A stretch of 64,000 nucleotides of DNA from assembly GCF_000411455.1 (NCBI RefSeq), contig NZ_KE150458.1, positions 942,876 to 1,006,875 of the forward strand, read 5' to 3'. The stretch comes from Microbacterium sp. oral taxon 186 str. F0373 (lineage in GTDB: Bacteria > Actinomycetota > Actinomycetes > Actinomycetales > Microbacteriaceae). Of the stretch, positions 19,201 to 26,684 are shown piece by piece (within the stretch, counting starts at the first letter, position 1; every line of letters starts with the position of its first letter). Below the pieces are notes generated by a model, which was not told the origin of the DNA, did not search any database, and was given only the letters and a program-made list of their open reading frames with translations. The position numbers and the translations under genes were made by a program.

Positions 19201-19694
19201 CCGCCGCCGCCGGCGACGGCTTTCACGAAGATCGGGAAGCCGATCCCGTCTGCGTGCGCGACGAGAGCGTCGACGTCATCGGACGCGGGCGTCGAGCGCA
19301 GCACCGGCACGCCAGCCGCGATCGCGTGCTCCTTTGCGGTCACCTTGTTGCCGGCCATCTCGAGCGCGCGGGACGGCGGGCCGATGAAGACGATGCCGCT
19401 GCGCGCGGCTGCCGCGGCGAGCTCGGGGTTCTCCGAGAGGAAGCCGTAGCCGGGGTAGATGGCGTCCGCGCCCGACTCCTTCGCCACGCGGATGATCTCA
19501 TCGACGTCGAGATACGCGCGGACGGGCTGGCCGACGGTGCCGATCTGGTAGGCCTCGTCGGCCTTCAGACGGTGCAGGGAGTAGCGGTCTTCGTAGGGGT
19601 AGACCGCCACCGTGCGCGCGCCGAGTTCGAAGGCGGCACGAAACGCCCGGATTGCGATCTCTCCGCGGTTGGCCACCAGGATCTTGCGGAACAT
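16287..19694 (-). CDS. pyc: Pyruvate carboxylase
   Basis: Biotin-dependent anaplerotic enzyme making oxaloacetate from pyruvate, bicarbonate and ATP. The single 1135-residue chain has, in order, a biotin carboxylase domain (FRKILVANRGEIAIRAFRA; KAVAGGGGRGMRRV; FIEMNPRIQVEHTVTEEVT), the carboxyltransferase barrel (TTFRDAHQSLLATRVRT; VLAVKDMAGLLRPGAA) and a C-terminal carrier domain with the biotinylated Lys in EAMKMEAAI. Length equals the family norm. It is divergent from the ParA-like gene across a 116-base gap. No regulator beside it is obvious. Confidence 0.98.
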   Translation of the reverse strand: MFRKILVANRGEIAIRAFRAAFELGARTVAVYPYEDRYSLHRLKADEAYQIGTVGQPVRAYLDVDEIIRVAKESGADAIYPGYGFLSENPELAAAAARSGIVFIGPPSRALEMAGNKVTAKEHAIAAGVPVLRSTPASDDVDALVAHADGIGFPIFVKAVAGGGGRGMRRVETAAQLAPAIAEAMREADAAFGDARVFLEQAVQRPRHVEVQILADKAGETVHLYERDCSVQRRHQKVIEIAPAPNLAPEIAAALHAHAIAFARSIAYENAGTVEFLLETAGPRAGEVVFIEMNPRIQVEHTVTEEVTDVDLVQSQMRIAAGETLADLGLRQDQIRLRGAALQCRITTEDPTQGFRPDTGKITTYRSPGGAGIRLDGGTTAAGSQVSPHFDSLLAKLTCRGRDFGAAVVRSRRALAEFRIRGVSTNIPFLQAVLDDPAFVAGDISTSFIDERPELLRGRASKDRGSKIVAWLAETTVNRPHGESPAIVDPRVKLPPVDLSVAPPAGSRQRLLAQGPAAFAATLRAQTPLAVTETTFRDAHQSLLATRVRTRDLVTVAPYVARLTPQLLSVEAWGGATYDVALRFLGEDPWERLDALRAALPNVAIQMLLRGRNTVGYTPYPTRVTDAFVSEAAASGVDIFRIFDALNDVSQMRPAIDAVLHTGTTLAEVALCYTGDLLSPTEDLYTLDYYLRLAEQIVNAGAHVLAVKDMAGLLRPGAAARLVRALRDRFELPVHVHTHDTAGGQLATLLAAAAAGADAVDAAAAPMAGTTSQPSLSALVAALAHTERDTGLDLGAVSELEPYWEAMRRLYRPFESGLPGPTGRVYRHEIPGGQLSNLRQQAIALGLSEDFELIEDMYAAADAILGRIPKVTPSSKVVGDLALHLAAVRADPADFAENPDTYDIPDSVVAFMAGELGELPGGWPEPFRTKVLRGREIRTGITEISDVDAANLEAGSATRRATLNSLLFPAPTVAFREIRDAYGDLSVLDTADYLYGLAPGTEHVVEIERGVQLYVGLEAIGDADDRGMRTVMTTLNGQLRPVFVRDRSITVDVRQAEKADTAVPGHVAAPFSGVVTPKAAVGDRVSAGQPVASIEAMKMEAAIAAPVDGVVERLVVRAATPVEAGDLLLVVRPSE

Positions 19695-19810
19695 GCGAAC
19701 CTCTTCTCCGAGCGGCTCCCGCGTGCCGAGAGACCAGATTCCCCGACGAGCCCCCTTTTCACGAGGGCCTGAGTGTCCTCACAGCCTAGAGGACGGTAAC
19801 GTAGAGCCTC

Positions 19811-20617
19811 GTGCACGTACTCTCCGTCTCCTCGCTCAAGGGGGGTGTCGGCAAGACCACCGTGACTCTCGGCCTCGCCTCCGCGGCGTTCGCCCGAGGG
19901 GTGCGGACTCTCGTCGTCGACCTCGACCCTCAATCTGACGTGTCGACGGGCATGGACATCCAGGTGGCCGGCCGGCTGAACGTGGCCGACGTGCTCGCCA
20001 ACCCCAAGGAGAAGGTGGTCCGCCAGGCCATCACCTCAAGCGGCTGGGCCAAGGTGCACCCGGGCACGATCGACGTCATGATCGGCAGCCCGTCGGCGAT
20101 CAACTTCGACGGCCCGCACCCGAGCGTGCGCGACGTCTGGAAGCTGGAAGAGGCTCTGGCCACCATCGAGGCCGACTACGACCTCGTGCTCATCGACTGC
20201 GCGCCCTCGCTCAACGCGCTGACGCGCACCGCGTGGGCGGCTTCTGACCGGGTCATCGTGGTGACCGAACCGGGCCTGTTCTCGGTCGCCGCGGCCGATC
20301 GCGCGCTGCGCGCGATCGAGGAGATCCGTCGCGGTCTGTCTCCTCGCCTGCAGCCTCTCGGAATCGTCGTGAACCGCGTGCGGCCGCAGTCGATCGAGCA
20401 CCAGTTCCGCATCAAGGAACTGCGCGACATGTTCGGGCCGCTCGTCCTGTCGCCGCAGCTGCCCGAGCGCACGTCGCTGCAGCAGGCGCAGGGCGCCGCG
20501 AAGCCCCTGCACATCTGGCCGGGCGACTCGGCTCAGGAGCTCGCCGGTGACTTCGACGCGCTGCTGGACCGCGTCATGCGCACAGGCCGGATCACCGCCG
20601 GCGAGCAGCGCGCCTGA
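19811..20617 (+). CDS. ParA-family ATPase
   Basis: A 268-residue deviant Walker-A ATPase. It opens [20 protein letters not shown] and has the switch motif DLDPQSDVSTGMDI and LVLIDCAPSLNALTR. There is no N-terminal helix-turn-helix and no parB gene follows, so it is not the chromosomal segregation ParA. It is a stand-alone partition-like ATPase, found beside the FtsR/GarA cluster in related organisms as far as I recall. GTG 19811 has TAACGT eight bases upstream and no clear ribosome-binding site, so it may be leaderless. Its cargo is unknown. Confidence 0.88.
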   Translation: MHVLSVSSLKGGVGKTTVTLGLASAAFARGVRTLVVDLDPQSDVSTGMDIQVAGRLNVADVLANPKEKVVRQAITSSGWAKVHPGTIDVMIGSPSAINFDGPHPSVRDVWKLEEALATIEADYDLVLIDCAPSLNALTRTAWAASDRVIVVTEPGLFSVAAADRALRAIEEIRRGLSPRLQPLGIVVNRVRPQSIEHQFRIKELRDMFGPLVLSPQLPERTSLQQAQGAAKPLHIWPGDSAQELAGDFDALLDRVMRTGRITAGEQRA

Positions 20618-20683
20618 GCCTCACCCGCACACCCACAGCGCTCGTCGAGCGAAAGCGCACACAGCGCCCGTCGCGACGCCGCG

Positions 20684-21229
20684 TCAGGCGGACTTGACGG
20701 CGCGACGAGCGGCGAGCTCGTCGACAGGGTCCGGGGCCTGCGGGTCGAAGTCGAGCAGCGTCGATTCCACCTCGTGCAGCACCTTGCCGACAGCGATGCC
20801 GAACACGCCCTGACCCCGGCTGACGAGGTCGATGACCTCGTCGTTCGAGGTGCACAGGTAGACGGAGGCCCCGTCGCTCATCAGCGTGGTGCCGGCCAGA
20901 TCACGGATGCCGGCGACGCGAAGCTGCTCGACCGCGGTGCGGATCTGCTGGAGAGAGATGCCCGTGTCGAGCAGTCGCTTGACGAGCTTGAGCACCAGGA
21001 TGTCGCGGAAACCGTACAGACGCTGCGATCCGGAGCCGCTGGCTCCACGGACCGTGGGCTGCACCAGTTCGGTGCGCGCCCAGTAGTCGAGCTGGCGGTA
21101 AGTGATACCGGCAGCGCGTGCGGCGACCGCACCGCGGTAGCCGACCTCGTCATCCATCTGCGGCAGACCGTCGGTGAACAAGAGCTCGGTGGCGAAGCGG
21201 ACCTCATCAGGCGCATCGTGCGCAGTCAT
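20684..21229 (-). CDS. MerR-family transcriptional regulator
   Basis: A 181-residue MerR-type regulator. The winged-helix start is GYRGAVAARAAGITYRQLDYW, followed by SQRLYGFRDILVLKLVKRLL and a coiled coil (ISLQQIRTAVEQL). The C-terminal portion lacks the cysteines of metal sensors. ATG 21229 follows GGAGG at a good spacing; upstream codons are poorly conserved in character. It matches in position and type the Rv1830-like regulator that accompanies FtsR and GarA in actinobacteria. Its effector and targets are unknown. Confidence 0.9.
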   Translation of the reverse strand: MTAHDAPDEVRFATELLFTDGLPQMDDEVGYRGAVAARAAGITYRQLDYWARTELVQPTVRGASGSGSQRLYGFRDILVLKLVKRLLDTGISLQQIRTAVEQLRVAGIRDLAGTTLMSDGASVYLCTSNDEVIDLVSRGQGVFGIAVGKVLHEVESTLLDFDPQAPDPVDELAARRAVKSA

Positions 21230-21332
21230 GCTCGCCTCCACGGGGACAGTCTGTCGTTTCCTCCACGGTAGATCAGCGCCGTGCCTGCGGCAACGACATC
21301 CGCATCCCGACCCCCGGCGTGTCGCGTCACCG

Positions 21333-22016
21333 TCACGGCGCGATGCGGTCCAACGCCGCGTGCGCGAAAGCGGCGCGCACTTCGTCCAGACGACGAAGCA
21401 GCTCGGGCGCGAGCTCGCTCGCGCGTGCGCGCGACACCGCATCCGAGCGCCGCAGCAGAGGTGTCAGAGCGCTCTCTACGAGCGCGACCTCGCGCTCCGC
21501 GGCCTGCCGGATGCCCCGCACGTGCCGGGGTTGGATGCCGTGTCCGTCGAGGGCCACGAGTGCACGCAGCACGCTAAGCGTCTTCTCGTCATAGCTCTCG
21601 GCTGCCGCGATGAGCCCCGCGCGCACCGCGTCGTTCAGCAATGCCGCCGACGCGCCTGCCGTCCGCAGCAGTTCCTCGCGGCGGTAGCGACGCGGGGCGG
21701 TGACGATCGACGCCGTCGCCGGGGGCGCGACGGCGCCGCCGTGCTGTTCGTCGAGGTAATCACGGATACGCGCCAGAGGCATGTAGTGGTCGCGCTGGAG
21801 CGTGAGTGCGGTTCGCAGTCGCTCGACATCGATCGGCGAGAACTTGCGGTACCCCGATTCGGTGCGAAGCGGCGTGACGATGCCCTGCACCTCGAGGTAG
21901 CGCAGTTTGCTCGCGCTGAGATCGGAGAACTCCGGCGTCAGGCGGGCGAGCACCTGACCGATGCTGAGATAACCCGAGGACGACGCGCGTCCACGGGGCG
22001 AGGCAGCCGGGCTCAC
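21333..22016 (-). CDS. ftsR: MerR-type cell-division regulator FtsR
   Basis: A 227-residue MerR regulator beginning with YLSIGQVLARLTPEFSDLS, then KLRYLEVQGIVTPLRTESGY and RKFSPIDVERLR, the FtsR signature (Rv1828 and corynebacterial FtsR). In Corynebacterium the protein activates ftsZ, so a division-control role is likely. It starts with GTG 22016 inside the end of the GarA gene, with a four-base overlap (GTGA), so the two are translationally coupled. The GarA-FtsR-MerR order is widely kept in actinobacteria. Confidence 0.88.
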   Translation of the reverse strand: MSPAASPRGRASSSGYLSIGQVLARLTPEFSDLSASKLRYLEVQGIVTPLRTESGYRKFSPIDVERLRTALTLQRDHYMPLARIRDYLDEQHGGAVAPPATASIVTAPRRYRREELLRTAGASAALLNDAVRAGLIAAAESYDEKTLSVLRALVALDGHGIQPRHVRGIRQAAEREVALVESALTPLLRRSDAVSRARASELAPELLRRLDEVRAAFAHAALDRIAP

Positions 22017-22507
22017 CCGCTCGTCACCTGACCGCGGTCGGCCGGCGACGCGAAGAAGTTGAGACGGAACTTTCCGATGCGCACCTCGGAGCCGTCGACG
22101 AGCACGGCGCGGTCCACACGCTCGCCGTTGACGTAGCTGCCGTTCAGGGAACGCTGATCGACGAGCTCGAAGACAGCGCCGGTACGCGTGATCTCCGCGT
22201 GACGGCGAGAGACGGTCACGTCATCGAAGAAGATGTCGGCCTCGGGGTGGCGCCCGACGGTGGTGACGTCGGTGTCGAGCAGATAGCGCGCGCCCGCCGT
22301 GGGGCCAGAGCGGACGAGCAGCAGCGCGGCGCGCGACGGAAGCGCATCGATCGCCTCACGCTCCACGTCCGTCAGATCTGTGCCGAACGGCACGAAGGAC
22401 AGGTCGGAGTCGTGACCGAACGTCTGGGTGGTGTCGGCGGAGCCGCCACTCCCGGCGTCACGTCGGATACCGCTGACACCAGCGTCTCGAGCGTTCTCTT
22501 CCACCAT
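22013..22507 (-). CDS. garA: FHA-domain regulator GarA/OdhI
   Basis: Phospho-switch protein that, in mycobacteria and corynebacteria, inhibits 2-oxoglutarate dehydrogenase and controls glutamate metabolism. The FHA domain occupies the C-terminal 100 residues: TTVGRHPEADIFFDDVTVSRRHAEI and DQRSLNGSYVNG, with the phosphothreonine-binding Arg and Ser. In the N-terminal tail, DTTQTF resembles the ETTS segment phosphorylated by PASTA kinases. I place the start at ATG 22507, after AAGGAGG. The spacing is tight, so GTG 22504 or GTG 22525 are alternatives. First gene of the garA-ftsR pair. The kinase at 7084 and the E3 subunit at 24172 may be linked to it functionally (inference). Confidence 0.9.
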   Translation of the reverse strand: MVEENARDAGVSGIRRDAGSGGSADTTQTFGHDSDLSFVPFGTDLTDVEREAIDALPSRAALLLVRSGPTAGARYLLDTDVTTVGRHPEADIFFDDVTVSRRHAEITRTGAVFELVDQRSLNGSYVNGERVDRAVLVDGSEVRIGKFRLNFFASPADRGQVTSG

Positions 22508-22713
22508 GGCCTCCTTCCCCTTCACCCTAACGGATCGGCCCGGGCTGCGAACCCCCGCGCACGACGCGGTTTCGCGTAGCGTGCTCCCCGATGTCGCCGA
22601 GCGGTGAACACGGCGGCGTGTGTCGATGTGTGACGACGCCCGCGCGGCCGGCGATCCGCCCGACGTAGCCTGATCGCACCGCCGACACCGGCGGCATCCA
22701 CGAGAGGAACCCC

Positions 22714-23058
22714 GTGTCCGCGAAGCAGAACCGCCTCACGCCCGACCCGGTGCGTCAGGATGCCATCTGCATGTGCGCGACAGGAGGATCCTGCTCCTCG
22801 TTCGCCGCCGGTCACGCCGTCCACCTGATCCAGTCGAGGCTGGTGTCGGCCACGCCCAGCGAGTGGGTCGACGCGATCGCGGTGCACTCCACGACGGATG
22901 GCACGCTCACCGTTCTCACTCTGGAGGGCCGCGAGATCGAACTGTGGAACGGATCCGGGGCCGCGGCGTCCGTGCCGCAGGGCGCGCCCGTGGCACTCCA
23001 CCCGCGCTATCACGCCCTCCACGCAGGGGGACGACTCTACAACGTGCTCGTGGGCTGA
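22714..23058 (+). CDS. Conserved small protein of unknown function
   Basis: A 114-residue soluble protein that I do not recognise. Three Cys sit close together near the N-terminus (ICMCATGGSC), which might bind metal, and the rest reads as a small beta-rich domain (TLTVLTLEGREIELWNG) ending RYHALHAGGRLYNVLVG. No signal peptide or membrane helix is visible. It starts with GTG 22714, after GAGAGGAA. The Csp-like copper protein gene converges on it with a 22-base gap, so a link to metal handling is conceivable but unproven. Confidence 0.75.
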   Translation: MSAKQNRLTPDPVRQDAICMCATGGSCSSFAAGHAVHLIQSRLVSATPSEWVDAIAVHSTTDGTLTVLTLEGREIELWNGSGAAASVPQGAPVALHPRYHALHAGGRLYNVLVG

Positions 23059-23080
23059 GCCGCGAGAGACAGAGGCCCGC

Positions 23081-23485
23081 TCAGGCGGCCGCCATCATCG
23101 CGTCCTTGACGGCCATGCACGCGTCCATGCAGGCGCGGCAGGAGTCCGCGCACATGGCGCAGACGGCGCTGTCGTCAGCGTGCATCATGCACATGTCCAT
23201 GCAGGTCTGACACATCGCGATGCAGGCGTCGAGCATCGCCATCATCGACGCCGGGGTCATGCCCGGCATCCGCAGCATCGCACGCATCATGGTGTTGCAC
23301 ATGTCTGCGCAGTTCATGCACGACGGGGCACAGTCCATCATCTGCATCGAACACACCGTGCATGCCTGCTCGCAGCCGGCGCAGGCGTCCATGCAGGCCT
23401 GCATGACCGCGGCATCCACCGCGGGCATCTCGGCCATCGACATCATCTCGCCGGCCATCGCGTCCATCATCCTGGCGTCCATCAC
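23081..23485 (-). CDS. Csp-like four-helix-bundle copper-storage protein, extremely Cys- and Met-rich
   Basis: A 134-residue protein with 18 Cys and about 34 Met by my count. Cys-x3-Cys and Cys-x2-Cys spacings (CMDACAGCEQACTVC; CIAMCQTCMDMCMMH; CADSCRACMDACM) run along predicted helices, the pattern of the Csp family, whose four-helix bundles store many Cu(I) ions in the core. No signal peptide is visible, so it should be cytosolic, like Csp3. Start is GTG 23485 or ATG 23482, with GGAAGG upstream. It is divergent from a CopC gene across a 95-base intergenic region, which supports a role in copper handling. The Met content, one residue in four, is unusual. Confidence 0.88.
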   Translation of the reverse strand: MMDARMMDAMAGEMMSMAEMPAVDAAVMQACMDACAGCEQACTVCSMQMMDCAPSCMNCADMCNTMMRAMLRMPGMTPASMMAMLDACIAMCQTCMDMCMMHADDSAVCAMCADSCRACMDACMAVKDAMMAAA

Positions 23486-23506
23486 GCACCGTCCTTCCGG
23501 TCACCG

Positions 23507-23521
23507 CGAGCGAGACGCTCG
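23507..23521. promoter_or_regulatory. Inverted repeat between csp-like and copC genes
   Basis: CGAGCG-AGA-CGCTCG, a perfect 6-3-6 inverted repeat in the 95-base gap between the divergent copper genes. It is a candidate operator for a shared copper regulator. No CsoR or CueR gene lies nearby, so the regulator is unknown. Confidence 0.4.
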
Positions 23522-23580
23522 CCTGCCGCCATGCTAGGACTCTGATCCCGCGCACAACAGGCGCGGTTAGTGTCGAGGAC

Positions 23581-24162
23581 GTGATGTCACACAGAGTTCA
23601 CACGTTCCGTTCGGTTCTCGTCGGCCTCGTCGCACTCCTGCTCGGAGGGCTCTCCATCGCCGTGGCCTCTCCTGCCTGGGCACATGATGAGCTGATCGGC
23701 GCCGACCCGAGCGTCAATGCCGACGTCGGCGCGCTGCCTGCCCAGATCACCATGACATTCAGCGGCGTGCTGATGGATGAGCCCGGCGCGACGCAGGTCG
23801 TGGTCACGGATGCCGCGGGGGCTTCGCTCACCGACGGCGAACCCACGCTGGACGGCACGCACCTGACGCAATCGCTCAGCGGCAGCGCGTCCGGCCCGGT
23901 GACCGTCACGTGGCGCGTCGTCTCCAGCGATGGTCACCCGGTCTCCGGCCAGTACACCTTCACGGTCCAGGCAGGCCCGTCGCAGACGGTCCCACCCGGC
24001 GAGACGACGACCACGCAGACGCTGACGGCGACGCCGACATCGAGCGGCGACGGAGGCGTCCCGGTGTTCGTCTGGGTGCTGCTCGGGCTGGTGGTCGCCG
24101 CCGCGCTCGGCGCCCTCGTGGCGATGCTCCTGCGGAAGTCGCGAGCCACCCCTGAGGACTAG
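23581..24162 (+). CDS. CopC-domain copper-resistance protein, membrane-anchored
   Basis: A 193-residue exported protein. The signal peptide (residues 1-36, ending SPAWA) leaves His as the mature N-terminal residue (HDELIGADPSVNADVG). This is the N-terminal His that binds Cu(II) in CopC proteins. The CopC fold continues to SSDGHPVSGQYTFTV, with the second typical His. A Thr/Pro linker leads to a C-terminal transmembrane helix (VFVWVLLGLVVAAALGALVAML), so the domain is tethered outside the cell. No fused CopD is present. The start is GTG 23581 or ATG 23584; TAGTGT lies seven bases ahead of the GTG. Confidence 0.9.
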   Translation: MMSHRVHTFRSVLVGLVALLLGGLSIAVASPAWAHDELIGADPSVNADVGALPAQITMTFSGVLMDEPGATQVVVTDAAGASLTDGEPTLDGTHLTQSLSGSASGPVTVTWRVVSSDGHPVSGQYTFTVQAGPSQTVPPGETTTTQTLTATPTSSGDGGVPVFVWVLLGLVVAAALGALVAMLLRKSRATPED

Positions 24163-24171
24163 GCTGGGAGC

Positions 24172-25572
24172 ATGCCTCATTTCAACGTCGTCGTCCTCGG
24201 TGCCGGCCCTGGTGGCTATGTCGCGGCGGTCCGCGCCGCCCAGCTCGGCCAGTCCGTCGCCATCATCGAAGAGAAGTATTGGGGCGGTGTCTGCCTCAAC
24301 GTCGGCTGCATCCCCTCCAAGGCGCTTTTGAAGAACGCGGAGATCGTCCACACCCTGAAGCACAAGGCCGACTTCTTCGGCATCTCGGGTGAGTTCACGC
24401 TGGACTTCGGCAAGGCGTGGGACCGTTCGCGCGTCGTCGCCGACGGCCGCGTCAAGGGCATCCACTACCTGATGAAGAAGAACAAGGTCACCGAGTTCGA
24501 GGGCCGCGGGTCGTTCACGGGCCCCAAGGCGATCACCGTGACGAAGACGGACGGATCGACCGAAGAGGTCACCTTCGACAATGTGATCATCGCGACCGGC
24601 TCGACGGTGCGTCTGCTTCCGGGCGTGACCTTGAGCGAGAACGTCGTCACGTACGAGGAGCAGATCCTCACGCGCGAGCTGCCCGGCTCGATCGTCATCG
24701 TCGGCGCCGGCGCGATCGGCATGGAGTTCGCCTACGTGCTGACGAACTACGGCGTGAAGGTCACGATCATCGAGTTCCTCGACCGCGCCCTCCCCAACGA
24801 AGACGCGGACGTCTCGAAGGAGATCGCGAAGCAGTACAAGAACCTCGGCGTCGACATCCTCGTCTCCACCAAGGTCGAGTCGGTCGTCGACTCCGGCGAC
24901 AAGGTCACGGTGACCTACACCGACAACAAGAGCGGCGCACAGGGCTCGATCGAGGCCGACAAGGTGCTCATGTCGATCGGCTTCGCTCCCCGCGTCGACG
25001 GGTTCGGCCTGGAGAACACGGGCGTCAAGCTCACCGACCGCGGTGCCATCGAGATCGACGACTTCATGCGCACCAACGTCGAGGGCATCTACGCGATCGG
25101 CGACGTCACCGCGAAGCTGCAGCTCGCGCACGTCGCGGAGGCGCAGGGTGTCGTCGCGGCCGAGACGATCGGCGGCGCGGAGACGATGGCGCTGGGCGAT
25201 TACCGCATGATGCCGCGCGCGACGTTCTGCTCGCCGCAGGTGGCGTCGTTCGGCTACACCGAGGCGCAGTACAAGGAGACCGGCCGCGAGTACAAGGTCG
25301 CGACGTTCCCCTTCATGGCCAACGGCAAGGCGCACGGCCTCGGCGAGCCGGTCGGCTTCGTGAAGCTCATCGCGGATGCCGAGCACCTCGAGCTCGTCGG
25401 CGGGCACCTCATCGGCCCCGACGTGTCGGAGCTGCTGCCGGAGCTCACCCTCGCCCAGAAGTGGGACCTGACCGCTCTGGAGCTTGCCCGCAACGTGCAC
25501 ACGCACCCGACGCTGTCCGAGGCCCTGCAGGAGGCCTTCCACGGTCTCGCGGGACACATGATCAACCTCTGA
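24172..25572 (+). CDS. lpdA: Dihydrolipoyl dehydrogenase (E3)
   Basis: FAD-dependent E3 component that reoxidises dihydrolipoamide in the pyruvate, 2-oxoglutarate and branched-chain 2-oxoacid dehydrogenase complexes. The N-terminal FAD site [20 protein letters not shown], the redox disulfide [13 protein letters not shown], the NAD site [17 protein letters not shown] and the C-terminal HTHPTLSEA with the catalytic His are present, over 466 residues. ATG 24172 follows TAGGCT by six bases, a leaderless-type start only 9 bases after copC. No E1 or E2 gene is adjacent, so this E3 probably serves several complexes. Confidence 0.97.
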   Translation: MPHFNVVVLGAGPGGYVAAVRAAQLGQSVAIIEEKYWGGVCLNVGCIPSKALLKNAEIVHTLKHKADFFGISGEFTLDFGKAWDRSRVVADGRVKGIHYLMKKNKVTEFEGRGSFTGPKAITVTKTDGSTEEVTFDNVIIATGSTVRLLPGVTLSENVVTYEEQILTRELPGSIVIVGAGAIGMEFAYVLTNYGVKVTIIEFLDRALPNEDADVSKEIAKQYKNLGVDILVSTKVESVVDSGDKVTVTYTDNKSGAQGSIEADKVLMSIGFAPRVDGFGLENTGVKLTDRGAIEIDDFMRTNVEGIYAIGDVTAKLQLAHVAEAQGVVAAETIGGAETMALGDYRMMPRATFCSPQVASFGYTEAQYKETGREYKVATFPFMANGKAHGLGEPVGFVKLIADAEHLELVGGHLIGPDVSELLPELTLAQKWDLTALELARNVHTHPTLSEALQEAFHGLAGHMINL

Positions 25573-25640
25573 GTGCACAGCGGCCGTTTCTGTGCTGACC
25601 ATGTGAATGCATGGATCACAGGAGTACGCTGACACCTACG

Positions 25641-25679
25641 ACTGACGCCGCCCCAACCGAAGCCGGGGGCGGCGTCAGT
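25641..25679. terminator. Terminator between lpdA and the CYTH gene
   Basis: A 14-bp stem (ACTGACGCCGCCCC with 25666-25679) and an 11-base loop between convergent genes. It has no clear T-run in either direction beyond a short TTT. Confidence 0.8.
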
Positions 25680-25762
25680 GGTTTCCGGCATCCGAGTGAC
25701 CTTCGTCGGTCCCTTCTCGACGTCATCCGCAGGCGGAAGCGACCGGACGGGACCGACGAGCG

Positions 25763-26407
25763 TCAGAGTCCGAGGGTGCGGGCAAGTTTCGAATCGGATG
25801 CCGCGGGGCGTCCGCCGACCGCCGCGACGGCGGCGGTGACGGCGTCGAAGAGCGCGGTGCGAGCACCGCCAGTGGGCGCCGCAGGACCCAGCTCGAACTC
25901 CCACTCGCGCCACGTCGTCTGCACACCGCGGACCTCGTCGGTCGCGACGACGTGGTCGTCGACGAACTCCGCGACGAGCGCGCCCACCTCGTCGCGGAGG
26001 GCGTAGGCATGGCGGTCGTTGACGATGCGGGCAATCGGCGCCAGCTCTCCGGCGGCGATCTCGGCCACGGCGGTGGCGACGGCATCCGGGACGGTCACCT
26101 CACCGGCGGGCGCGCTCGCTGGAGCCTCATCGAGCGGCCAGTGCGTCTCGATCCGTCCGCCGTCGGCGGTCTTGGGCCCCTTGATGTGCCACCCCTCGTC
26201 CGGTCCTCCGGTGCGGCGGCGCACCGCGTAGCCCGCGCGTCCCAGGGCGAAGCCCGGCACGTCCAGGTACCAGGCATCGAGATCACGATGCGCGGGCCCA
26301 TCGACGACGGCGACACCCGGCAGACCCGACAGGTCGGGCAGCGGGGTGTCGCCGTGGACGTCGAACGTCAGCTCGATCTCGAGCGCGCGCTGGGGCTGCG
26401 GTGTCAC
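25763..26407 (-). CDS. CYTH-domain protein
   Basis: A 214-residue member of the CYTH superfamily (adenylate cyclase CyaB and thiamine triphosphatase fold), which act on triphosphorylated substrates with divalent metal. The ALEIELTFDV start corresponds to the ExExK-type signature with the Lys replaced here. Further family features are the RRRTGGPDEGWHIKGP strand pair and WREWEFELG near the C-terminus. The true substrate is unknown; inorganic triphosphatase activity is the common finding for stand-alone members. Its ATG overlaps the stop of the upstream 75-residue gene by four bases. Confidence 0.85.
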   Translation of the reverse strand: MTPQPQRALEIELTFDVHGDTPLPDLSGLPGVAVVDGPAHRDLDAWYLDVPGFALGRAGYAVRRRTGGPDEGWHIKGPKTADGGRIETHWPLDEAPASAPAGEVTVPDAVATAVAEIAAGELAPIARIVNDRHAYALRDEVGALVAEFVDDHVVATDEVRGVQTTWREWEFELGPAAPTGGARTALFDAVTAAVAAVGGRPAASDSKLARTLGL

Positions 26408-26631
26408 TCGTCCCGGCCGTCGAGGTCGGGATCGATGTCGTCCTCCGCCTCCACGAAGTGGAACTCGGCGGACGTCGGGCCGTCACCCTCGCCGGTGTTC
26501 TCGGCCGCGCCGGCGCGCTCGTAGACGATCTGGGTCTCACTGTAGGGCAGGATCAGCCGGTCCTGGCTCTCGTCGTCCAGGGGAAGGACCTGCCCGTCCA
26601 GCGGGCCTCCGTGCAGTCGTGCGATCGCCAT
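26404..26631 (-). CDS. Small acidic conserved protein
   Basis: A 75-residue protein opening MAIARLHGGPLDGQVLPLDD, then a short beta-rich core (LILPYSETQIVYERAG) and an acidic tail (VEAEDDIDPDLDGRDE). I recognise it as the kind of small conserved protein common in Microbacteriaceae, with no assigned function. No membrane segment and no cysteines. It overlaps the CYTH gene by four bases, so the two probably form an operon. The ATG at 26631 has GGAGG (26639-26643 region) close upstream. Confidence 0.75.
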   Translation of the reverse strand: MAIARLHGGPLDGQVLPLDDESQDRLILPYSETQIVYERAGAAENTGEGDGPTSAEFHFVEAEDDIDPDLDGRDE

Positions 26632-26684
26632 GGTGTACCTCCGACGATGGAGCGGATATGGAATCCCAGCCTATCCTGGACGAT

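Noticed and set aside
19811..20617. Chromosomal partition gene parA
   Set aside because: No parB or parS site nearby, and the neighbours are pyc and merR, so it is a stand-alone ParA-like ATPase.
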